From the NCBI GenBank assembly GCA_023101885.1, contig JALPQD010000160.1, positions 3,939,188-4,003,187 on the forward strand: a DNA stretch of 64,000 nt. Reading direction: 5' to 3'. How positions within the stretch are numbered: the stretch's first letter is position 1; each line of letters opens with the position of its first letter. The position numbers and the translations under genes were made by a program. The notes below the pieces were generated by a model. That model made no database searches. It saw nothing but the letters and a program-made list of their open reading frames with translations, and was not told the origin of the DNA. The stretch comes from Typhlomys cinereus (taxonomy: Eukaryota; Chordata; Mammalia; Rodentia; Platacanthomyidae). This document shows positions 24,701 to 36,700 of the stretch, one piece after another.

Positions 24701-27700
24701 GGAGGCATCCATGGTGGTTCGCGAATTCGTCCGTGGTTCTACACGTACACACACACACACACACACAGACGCACGCGCACATACACACGCACATGCGCAC
24801 AGTTGAATAAATAATAATAAAAAAATTAAAAAAAAAGAATTTTATAATAGCTAAAATGAATGTCATACGTAAGATACCACCTTTCTTAAATATCAATGTA
24901 TTTAATTTTCCTTATGAAATGTGCTTATTTTCTCCATTTAAAAAATTTTTGTGTGTGTATCAAAGGGCACTGTGTATGCTCATGGAGGTCCAAGGGTGAC
25001 TTCGAGAATTACCCTGGATTGTGCTACCTCCTCTTTGCTTCACTTTGGCATTTCCCAGGCTTGGCCTTCCAGGACCAGAAGTACAAGCTGCCACCATTTC
25101 CACCTATCATTTTTTACATGGGATCTGGGATCCAAACTCTGGTGCTTTTGAGACAGAGTTTTAATCCCTGAGTCATCTCTCCAGATCCTTATTCTCCCCA
25201 TTTTACAGATGGATATAGGAAAATTAAGTACTTTGCAACATCATAAAAATTAGTAAGGAGGCCAGGTGTTATGATATATACAAATCCCTAGACAGGATTG
25301 TGAGTTTGAAGTCGGTCTATACTATATAGGTAGAATCTATCAAAAAAAAGAAGTAAAAGACAGCTGAGGTTCAGATTACTGGATGATTTACCAGTGGTTA
25401 GGTTCAGTCATTGGTGCTGTCAAATTGCCATCTACATGTCTTAGTATTGTTTCTATATTGAATATAGCATCTATTTTTATAGTTTTCCCCGTTAGAATTC
25501 AAAATAAGCCAAAAAGAGCTTTAGTTTAAATCTGAGTAGAAGCCTGAAATTGAATTCACTTCACTAGTTTTGTAAAGTTATCATTAAAGCACTATTTAGC
25601 TTTCACTACGTAGTAGTCTGTAAGATTGCAGTGTGTGTTGCATTAAAGCTCTATATTTCAAGATTATAATTATCCTGTGTCTAATCATACTTCTTCTACA
25701 GGCTGGCTTAATAATTCTCCTTAAGTATTTCCTGTTAGTCACAGTTGTAAAGGTCACACATTTCTATGTAGTCTGTAATGTTTCCTTTCAATATATTCTT
25801 ATGACATTGAGTTTCTTTTTTTCTCACTTTATTTTTGAGATAAACATTTTATGTGTGCCAGGCTGGCCTCAAACTTCTTACATAGTCAAAGTTGATCTTG
25901 AACTGATCCTTCTGCCTTTGCCTTGGAAGTACTAGGAGGCCAGGTGTCTACCATCAATCCTGGCAACGCGCTCAAGTTCTGATTTCATTCTTGCAGATTC
26001 TCTTTGCAATCATTAACTTTATACTGTGTCCTCTACCTAATTATGGACTCTTTTGGGGGAAGGACTGTGTGCCTGTTTTTTAGTTCATCTTTCAGTGACT
26101 AACATGAGATTCTTAATTCATTTCAATGATTACTATGGAAGAGAAACAGACTCTTGAGTGTAACTCAGTGGAGTTTGCCTAGGAAGCAAACTGGAGTTTG
26201 ATGTCAAACATTAGAAAGTAAAAAAAAAAAAAAAACAGAACTCTGCATGAAAGAAATCTGTTTTGTTAGAGAATAACTTTTATGTTTATGAGACAGATTT
26301 TTGAGAAATTCTTAGTCTAAGGGAAAGTCATGGTGTGGTCTTCCTATAGCACCACAGTACATGACAGTTGCAAACTGTCTCTATCTTTTGCCAGCAGCTC
26401 TCAGGAAATCTAAAGAAAAAAAAAAAGGAAACTAACAGAAGCATTCCATTCAGAGTCCTTTCCTTTTCTAGTAGTCTCCTTCTGTTTGTATATCTCAAAA
26501 GTATTTTTTCTTATTTCTAGCTCTATACAAAAGACTCAGGTATTAATCTGCAACTTTGTTTTGTATTATAATACTGTTTTTTCAGATGAATTCACATTGA
26601 AACATATAGTTGTAGCTGTCATTACTGAAGATAATCCATTGTTGTTTCAATCATTGTTGAAATTTTATCATCTTACCCACTTAAATTTTGTCCAGTTTCT
26701 TTCTGTTTCTTCTATTTTTATATTTTATTAACTTTATTTGAACTTTTAAAAATATTTTAATTTGTTTATTTGAGAGGGGGTGCACACATAAATTCCATAG
26801 TGTGTGGATGGAGGTGGTCAGCGGACATTTGTTCCTTCCACCATGTGGGCTTCTGGAAATCAAACTTAGGTCACCAGGTTTCCGAGCAGGAATAATACCT
26901 GCTGTGCACCCCCTCCCCTTTTTTTTCCCCCTCTAATCGTTGGGAAGTTATGCAATCCTGTCTCCTTTTTGAAATTTTCTAGTTATTTTTATCATAAGAA
27001 GTTTATGTATGTTTAATCATTTTCTATCCCAATTTATATTCTCTCGTTTGCAATTCCGTAGTTCTGATAGACATTCTTCTTCTTCCTTTATACATTCAGC
27101 ATTTGTTTAGATTTACTCACCTACTTTTGTCGTTGCTTACCATTCCTTTTCAAAACTGAGAAATCAGCATGGAGTCTGTCCTGGAAGCTCAGGCCTATTA
27201 TTCCAGTTACTCACAAAACAGAGACAGGATCGAGAGTTCAAGACTTTTGCCAGCTAAGGTAACTTAGTGACACCCTGACACAAAATAAAAAGTACAAAGA
27301 AGGCTTGGATATGACTCAGTGGCAAAGCACTTGACTAATATATACAAGGTCCTGGGTTCAACCCTAATACTGGAAAAAAAAAAAGCAAAACAAACAACAA
27401 ACAACAACAAATCTTGCTTGTCTCAGAGATGGAGCTAATTAGCTCCAAACTGAAATTGCTACAGAAACATCAAAAGAAGTTATAAAAGCAAGTCCTAAAA
27501 GCATCAGATTGTTTCAAGGTAACAATTGAATGACAGAACAGAGATCAAAATTTATAGGAATACAAAAACATCCAAAATCTAACAAGGATAAAATCCACTG
27601 TATCACCGTTTTATATCTGCATATCTTTTTGGGCAAGGTTGAATATTTTTTATGTATCTATAAACCATTAATACTTATTGTTTGGTTTAACTGTACCTGT

Positions 27701-30700
27701 CCTTACCCATTTCTCTTTTGGGTTGTTGATCTTCTTTGTTAGGTATCTGGCTAATACAGTTGAAGAAGATGAGGAAGAAGCCAAATATGAAATTTTTCCA
27801 TGGGCTTTAGGGAAAAACTGGAGAAAATTGTTCCCTAACTTCTTAAAGATAAGGGACCAGCTCTGGGATAGGATTGACTATAGGGCTATTGTAAGCAGGC
27901 GATGCTGTGAGGAGGTAAGAATTCAAACACTTTATATAATTTTCACCTACTTCTTGATTTGTTCTTTTACTAAACTTTGTTTTACTTTTTTTTTAGATAG
28001 ACTTTCATTGTGTAGCTTCGTCTGGCTTGGAATTCACAATTCTCCTACTTCATTCTCCCAGTTTTATAATAAAGATATATAGTACCACTATACCCAACTT
28101 TGGATTTACTCCCTCCCTCCTTTTTTCTCTCCTCTCCCTTCCTTAATAGCTCAGTTTCTTTGTTTGTTTGATATTCTCTCTCTCTCTCTCTCTCTCCCCC
28201 CCCCTCTCTCTTTCTGTGCTAAACAGATGTATCATTATCCTTGATCACTACTATGGCTACAACTTACACATTACCATTCCTTTGCTTGAATTTTATCACA
28301 ATCATTAAAAATTGTCATTTTCTTTTAGAGTAGACTACTTCTACAGTATTCTCATTGCAATGTATTACTCCTGTCTAAAACATCACCAGTATATTAATAA
28401 GTGGTGGTATGGACATACTTAAACATTTTACTGATTAGGGTTAAATAATAACTTCCACTAAAGTATGTGAAATTTCACATTCCCAAGATTGAAAACCACA
28501 ACATGGCATATAATTTAAATAATTTTAAGAATGAAATCCAGTCCTCTTTTTACATAGAATACATTAAATTTTCTCGATGCTGATGTATTAAGGAACTATT
28601 TTATTTAAATGTCAGTTATTGTAATCAAATGTTTAGACTTTGATAAACTAATAATTGAAACAATGATTCTAGAATAAAAAATAAATGGAAACAATGATTA
28701 CTTGTAAACTTTTATACTAGTTCAGAAATTTTGAGAAATGTAGATAATTCTGCAAGTAAATGAAATTCTATCAAGTTAAATAACTATAAATCAAAGGAGT
28801 CAAAACTAATTGATTAATGTCAAACTTGAGTGAAGACTTCAGTGATATGTCATGAAATTTTTCCCAGAACTAATCTTGTTGATTATAATTGTCAAATCTT
28901 GGGGAAATATAAAACTTCAAAAATAACAGAAGGTAGCACATTACCCAAGCTTTTACAAATTTAAATTCAAGGAAAAAGATGAAAAGTTGCATGCATGAAA
29001 CTCTGCAAATTAATAGTTCATTTAAAATGGGCTCATTCCAGTTACAGTATATTGAGATTCTTACAAGCTTTTTTGTTACTGCTTCCCTGTAAGTTGGGTA
29101 AGTAACCAGTGTTAGGGTGCACTCCTGGAATCTTGGCACTCAGGTACAAGATCTCGAGTTCCAGGCCGGCCTGAGCAAGATGAATAGAGAGACCTGTCTC
29201 AAGAAGAAATGAGTGGATAGCTTGTACAGCTGTTTGCCATTCTTGAAAGTTACAGCAGGACGTATTTGAATATTCTTATTTTTTCAGGGTAAATGCTTCA
29301 GGTCCTATGGGACTTTCAGTATATAAGAAGATACACCAGAATCAAGACAGACTCCAGGATTGGCAGCTCCTTATTTCATGGGAAGCCACCCTGTGACTCT
29401 CACATATAGTGACCTGTATTTTAATCATAACATAGTTGGTGCATACTATTAGAGTTAGTTAACTCAGATGCTAGCACCTGACTATGAAAGAACCAAAGAG
29501 AATGATGTGAGAATGTATATGTGAAAAGGACTAAAAAGTTATAGAGAGCTGAAAATTCAGTTATGCAATGGGACTTACAGTAAAGTTGAGACCAACACAA
29601 GCTATAAGAAAAGAGAAAATCAGATTGTATGACAAAAGTATTGCATCTAGTTCTGCTTTATCATACTTTAGGAAAACTGTTCAACTGTATATTTAAAGGA
29701 GAGCAGCTATGCTAGAACAAGATTGCAAAAAAAAGTCATAGGAGTGATAAAAATGATAAAATAGGAAGACAAGATTCATGAACTTATTTTTGAATGAAGG
29801 ACCACTTATATTTTAAAAATATAAGTAGAGAACTAAGATCTACAAATAGAAAACAGAAAGAAGCAGTAAAAGCTCAATATGAAGAATATTTCTCTTAACA
29901 ACAAATACCGAAAATAAGATTCTTTGAGAGGAAGCACTTTCTGTTACTTGTAATTTTCTTTTTTAAACAAGCTATGTTTGTACTGCAGAGAAGGCGCAAC
30001 AGCTAAAAGTGCTTGCTGTGCAAGCCCGATGACCCAAGTTTGATCTGTGGAACCCATGTAAAGTCAGATGCTGTGACATGCATCTGTCATCCCCAGCAGT
30101 TCTACTGTGAGATGGGAACAAGAAACAGGAGAATCCACTGGAAGCTTGCAGGTCAGCTGGCCTGAAGTATACAGCACAGCATCAGAAACAACAGAGGCCC
30201 CAACAAGGTGGAAAGTTGTCCTCCCATCTTCATGGTTTTACAGATGAGGAAACCTAAGAAAAGAAGAGAATAACTTACCTGTGTTCTTTATTTTTAACCA
30301 TATCATTTGATATGACTGCAAATATTTTAATATAGACTTAGCATAGTTGAAAACCTCAATTCTCTTTTAACACATTCCAAAATCTTAAGAATAATGTATT
30401 GTTTTGGGATATCTTTTCTAAAGTTAGAATCATTAGAATTTTAAAAAGAAATACTCTTGACAACCTGGAAGGTAGTCTCAACTCTTATCTATTTGAAATA
30501 ATTTAAATACTTTTCCAGTTATTGTGTGTGTGTGTGTATATATATATAGAGAGAGTTACCTTGTAGAAATACTGCTGTATCTGTGGTTGTTTCATTGTTG
30601 ATTTTAAATTGGTAGTTTAGGAGTTAGAGAAATGGCTCAGGAGTTAGGCCTTGACTTCACAAGCAGAAGGACCTGAGTATGGATTCCAGATCCCATGTAA

Positions 30701-33700
30701 ACATGCCAGAAGGAATTGTGATGGTTTGCACTTCCAGCCCTGAGAGGTGGAACGTGAAAAAACCCCAGGGCAAAGCAAAAAAGAGACAGTATAATCCAGG
30801 GCGAGTCCTGAAGTCACACAGCCTTGGGTTCTACAGACACACACTGTACCCCTGACACACACATGCAGCATGGAAATAAGTTGGTAGCTTAAGTTTTTAT
30901 TAGAAAATGTTCTCAATTTACAACTTTTGTTCTTTACTAAATTTTAAAATCTTACTAAAATTCTGAAAGTACTTTTTCTACAGGTTATGGCCATTGCACC
31001 AACCCATTATATCTGGCAGCGAGAACGCTCTGTGCATCACAGTGGAGCCGTCAGAAACTACAACAGAGATGAAATTCAGCTGCCCCGGGGACCTAGTGCT
31101 ACACCAGTAGATTGTTCTCAGTGTGGCAAAAAGGGAAGATATGTGAGGCTGGGACTGTCTTCATCATCATCTTCATCTAGTGATACAGTAGAGCTAACGG
31201 AAAATCATTCTCAGGAATCACATAATTCATTCTCACTGGACATAATAGGTGATCTTTCTCAAGCTAATAGCTATTCTCAAGGTATGATTTAATGATAATG
31301 ATAGAATTAGATGAATGCATGTTACTTACTGAGCTCTAGTCAGACCTCACAGACAGGGATACATAATATGTAACAGTGAGTTACATTAGTGCTGAAAGTT
31401 TTTCCTTTTAGTTACTTTTAATTTTCTATATCCATACCTGTTTTGTGGTAACCCACATACACTAAAAAGATTTTAACAAGACATATATTAATTTGAATCA
31501 ATATCCCTTGAGTTCCAAGTATTAGAGCTTTGATGCCTTCTTCAAAAATGTTTATTTTATTTAAAAACAATTTCAAGAAGAAAATAAACTTACTTATAAT
31601 CTCATCGATCCAACTATTGGTCTCTTCTATATATCTTTTTGTATCTAACAAAATTAGACCATATTATATCCAAGTCAGGTTTCTTTTTTTTTTTAACATA
31701 AACTATTTTCCCATGTCATTTAGTCTTTCAAAAACTAATCATGACATCATATATAGTTTATTAGAATACTTCATTTTTGTTAGGATTTAAGTGCTTTAAA
31801 TAATGATAAACTAGAAAACAATTGTGTTACCAGAAATACAACTATACCATAATCATCTCTGCAAGGTAAGAGTTGACAAAGGAAGAGTTCGACTTGGGAG
31901 CAGGTCCCCTTAAATGAAATGCTTTGCTCAAGAACAAGCCAATGGGCTGAAGAGGTGGCTTAGGAGTTAAGCCTCTGCCTTGCAGGCGGAAGGTCCTGAA
32001 TTCAGATCCTACACCCCATGTATAGACACGGGGCGGAAGCGGGGGCGGCCTGCATTTCTGGTCCTGGTAGGGTGGAGCGTGTGAATCCTGGGGCAGAGTA
32101 AACGAGGAGGTGGAGGCGTCCATGGTGGTTCCTGAGTTTGTCCACGCGCACACACACGCATATATGCACAATTGAATAAATAATAAATAAAGCAAACAGA
32201 TAAGGAAGCTGATCAGTGGATAAGTTTGGAAACACATAGTCTATATCCTGCTTTATCCACTAAATCACTACTTTATTTGGTTCTTTCGTATTTTTTACAT
32301 TACATACGTGACTATTATGTATGCATGTTTATACTATATATAATATGGCATGTATATATAAAATCATAAGTCAACAGATGAAACAAAATATCCAGCAAAT
32401 TTGCTGACCATTTACTGGATAGGAAAAGTAGAGCAAGGCCTCTGGAAAGCAACTGGAAGCCAGTTTCTAATCAGACCAAATCTTTGAGTTTATAGGATGT
32501 CTTTCTATAAGGCATTAAAAAACTAACATTCAATCAGGTGTGGTGGCGCACACCTGTAACCCCAGCAGTTAGGATGTGGAGGAAGGAGAATCAGGAATTC
32601 AAAGTCAGCCTTGTTACAAAGCCAGCCTTGGTTACATGAGAAGGAAAAAAAAAAAAATAGGAGTGAGGGAAAGAAGGAAGAAAGGAAAGAAGCGAGGGAG
32701 GGAAGGGGAAAGGATGAAAGGAAGGAGGAAGGAATCATTAAAGTATACCTATCCTAGTTTGCCTATAATCCCAGTACTTGAGAGGCTGAGGCAGGAAGAT
32801 CCTAAGTTTTAAAGATAGTTTGGGTCACATAAGGAGCAAGGTGCTGTTTCAAAAAGAGAAAGATGGTCAAACAATTGGAGTATGTGACACACAAATGAAA
32901 GACTGGAGCTTAAATCCCCAGATCTAAAATAAAATGCTGAGTGGGAGTTGTGGCCTGACTTTTAACTCCAGCCTCTGAAGGCAGAGACTAGGAATTCCCA
33001 GAGAAAGCTGGCTAGGCAGAAAAATCTATTGAAGAGTTCTGGGTGTGATTTGAGACCTTGTCTGAGAATAAGACAAAACAATCAAGGATGATTCCATGTA
33101 TCAACCTGGGGCTTTCACACACATACCCACTCCACGTACAGGAAAAGAATAGGGAACGGGAAGAAAGGCACCTGGCCCATAAATACTTAATGAGAGGAGG
33201 GTTGGAGAAAGGTCTTAAATTGGGCCTTAATGAACTCTGTAAAAGTAACTGCTGAGGGATGGAGGAGATGACTCAGGGTTAAGCCTCTGCCTCACAAGCA
33301 GAAGGTCCTGAGTTTGAATCCCAGGTCCCACGTAAAAATGCCAGACAGAATGGCAGCAACTTATACTTCTGGTCCTGGAAGGCAGAGCCTGGGAAATTCA
33401 AGAGCAAAGCAAAGAGGAGATAGTGCAATCCAGGGTGTTTCCCAGTAACCCTTGGGCCTCCACAGGCATGCATGCATAAAAACACAGACAAAAAAAAAAT
33501 TATTTGCTTAGTCTTCAACTTAAAATGAGAATGGATACCATGTTAGAAGTCTTGTTTGGTTCACTATCTACAAAACATACTGTGCTGAACACAAACCAGT
33601 TATACTTCATGAAATAGGATTAGAGGGCAGAACTTTCCTTGGCTGTTAATCAAGCCCCTTCTCTAATAGGATCTGATATACTATGGGCAATCAAAACTAT

Positions 33701-36700
33701 AGTTACAGGGCTGGAGAGAACGCTCTGGGGATCTAAGTTCAAATCCCAAATCCCATATAAAAATACCTAGTGGAAATGGCAGAAGACCCTGGAAAGTGTG
33801 GCCTGGGAAGCCCTACAGTAAAATAAAGAAGTAGAGTAATCCAGGATGATTCCTGTAGTCACCCTTGGACCTTCAGGGTCCTATGATACACGTAGACACA
33901 TGTTTTAAAAACATTTGAAATCATTATCCTTTTATTGTATGTGTGACTATGTGTATGTGTCTGTATGTACCAGAGGGCACTGTGTGCCTGCGGAGACCCA
34001 GAGATGACTTTGGGAATCATCCTGGATTGCTTCTACCTATTTTTTTGTTTGCTTTGGAATTTCTCAGGTTATGCCTCCCAGAGCCAGAAGTGTAGTCTGC
34101 TGTCATTTCTGCCTGGCATTTTTACGTGGAATCTGGGATCTGAAATCAAGTCCTTTGGCTTGAAAGGCAGAGTTTTATATCCAAGCCATCTCTCCAGCCC
34201 AAACATAAAGTTCTTTAAGCAATGTATAATATATAACAGATGTACAATATCTGGTACCTATGAATAATAAGCCCCCTGCCTAAATCATATTTCTAAAATA
34301 TATTTTCCCTTTATTATTTATTGTTTATTTATTTTGCATGTGTGTGTGCATGATACCCTGTGGCGGACCAGGGATAATTTTGGGAATCATCCTGGATGGC
34401 TTCTACCTTTTTTTTAACTTGTTTGGGATTTCCCAGGTTCTACCCACCAGGGCCAGAAGTGCTGGCCACCGCTATTTTGGCTTGCCATTTTTTACATGAC
34501 CATTATTAAATTTATGTACATTAATTCTGATGTTGTTTTAACCTGGTAAGAATTCTGAAACTCAGTGTGGTGGCTCACATCTGTAATTCCAGTATTCAGA
34601 AGGATGGAACAGGACAATCACAAATGTGAGACCAGCCTGGGCTACAGAGTGGAAGCCTGTCTCAAAAAAGATTCTGAAAGGCCCTTTCCCCACCCACCCG
34701 CCCGGGAGGTGCACAGTCCAGCGAGGACACACTGCACCCCAGGAGGTGACATCCAGTACCCATCAGGATGGAGCCAAGGGCGGTGCAGGAACAGCAAAAC
34801 TGGAAGAAGAAAGACAAAAAAAGAATAATCGTAATTCAGAACATCAGAGACCCTACATTAATCACCAGGAACCAGGCCAGCCTAATCTCTCCCCATCCCA
34901 AAGCTCAGGAAAATTTGCAGAAGAGGAGGTGGTAAGATTGTAAGAGCCTAAAGATGGGGAGGAGCAACGATACACAAGATACTCCACACGTTAGGGCCAA
35001 AGTAATCATAATAGGTCTTTGCATGACCTGAGCAATGACTAACATGTCATTGACCAACCCCCCAAAGTCTAGCATGGATAACAGGCACTAGGATCTTTAG
35101 AGGCAAGGGATTAACAGCCACAGTAGTGTTCCTATACTAAAGGGGAGCACAAGAAAGAGCTCTAGGCAATGCTCCTGAGTTCTTACACCTCATCAGAGAG
35201 GAAGATCCAGAGGGAAGTTTGACATGTACACTAAAGGATGCTCTAGGAAGGGGGGCGGGAAGGAAGGAAAAAGTGAGAGGGAGCAAGGGGATCCAGGAAG
35301 AGGTGGAGGGAGGGAGGGGAATGGGAAACCTATCGAGTTTGTATGAGTGGGAAAAAAAGGTTCTGAGAAGAGTAAAAGTGACATAAGAACTGTTGGCAGT
35401 CATGATGGCTCAGCAGGTAGACACCTGCACACAAACCTGATGACTTTAGTTGGATCCCCATGGCCCACATGGATGGAGGAAAGTGAATTCGAAAAGTTAT
35501 TCTCTGACTTCCAGATACGTTCCAGGGCACACATATACCTGCTCACTTTTGCTCTCTTTCTCAAATTATGTCTGTTTATCTGTGGAATTGTTACATCTTA
35601 ATGCCAGGTGTGATAGCATATGTCTATTCCTAGCGTTTTGGAGGCCAAGTCAGAAGGATCACTTGAAAAGAAAGCATAACCATTGCAAAACACCATTGAA
35701 GCCAGGCCTGTAATGCCACCAGCACCCTGGAGGTGGAGGCAGATTAACCAGGAGTTCAAGAACAAATTATATTACATGAGATTCTATTTGAAAAAACAAA
35801 ACTACCCAAAAACAAAGAATTTTTATACTTTAAGGATGGAGCTCAGGGATAATGTGCTTAACATGTACAAGGCTTAAACGTCCTAGATTTAATTCCCTAA
35901 AACAAAGATTTACCTTGGTTATAATTTTTAAGTTGATTATGTCACTCATCAGTTTTGCCTTAATTACTATAGCCCTGATTTCCTCATTTTTAAACTTTTT
36001 ATTATATCATTGTTTATGTATATCTGTTTTTGATAGGCATATGCCTGCCATAGTGCGTATGTGGACATCAGAACAACTTTGCAGAGACAATTCTTTCCTT
36101 ACATCTTTGGCTACTTTCTGATGTTACCTTTCGGCTTCTGAAAGCACACACAGCATACAATGCCTCTGATACGCACACAACTAATGAGTGGGCCAGAAAG
36201 ATAGTTCAGTAGGTAAAGGTACCGCCTTTTTGCTTTGCTCTGGGATTTCCCGGGCTCCACCTTTCAGAGTCAGAAGTGCAGGCCTCCCAACATTTCTGCC
36301 TGGCATTTTTAAGTGGGATTCAAGATCCAAACTTGGGTCCTTCTGTTTGCAAGGGAAAATCTTAATCACTGACCCATCTCCAGCCCATTTTTAATACACA
36401 TAACAGTGATAAAAATAAGCACTAGGCCAAATCACAGTAATGCAATCTGTAATCTCAAAATTCAGGAGGCGGAAAGTGTAGAAAATAAGTGACTACAGAT
36501 TGCTCAGTTCTAAACAGGACATCTAAGCTCCCTTCAGCCCCACCACAAGGCTTAGTGGGAACTGTGCAATCATGAGTCTGACATGAGGTATGGGTATGAC
36601 AGACACTGTCTTCTGGATGCATGGGAATTGTCCTATCAGCGTGTCACCATGATGGGGGAAACATCTCAAGAAGTCTCACAACTTGCTAAAGGGATTTATG

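Larger units (their letters stand above)
22661..27742 (+). other. SPDYA: SPDYA intron after exon 3
   Basis: A 5-kb intron. It holds a family A SINE plus a tiny L1 end at one reused target, a B4-like SINE, a second family A SINE, a family B SINE, B1-like fragments (about 25258-25350 +, 25835-25970 -) and an ID-headed fragment (about 26745-26910, minus). A B1-ID pair lies at about 27170-27385. Confidence 0.75.
27915..30983 (+). other. SPDYA: SPDYA intron after exon 4
   Basis: Contains a CT-rich tract (about 28100-28215), a B1-like fragment (about 29107-29215), an ID-headed diverged SINE (about 29990-30235), a TG/TA tract (about 30525-30558) and a family B SINE. The remainder is AT-rich with no recognised gene. 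Confidence 0.7.
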
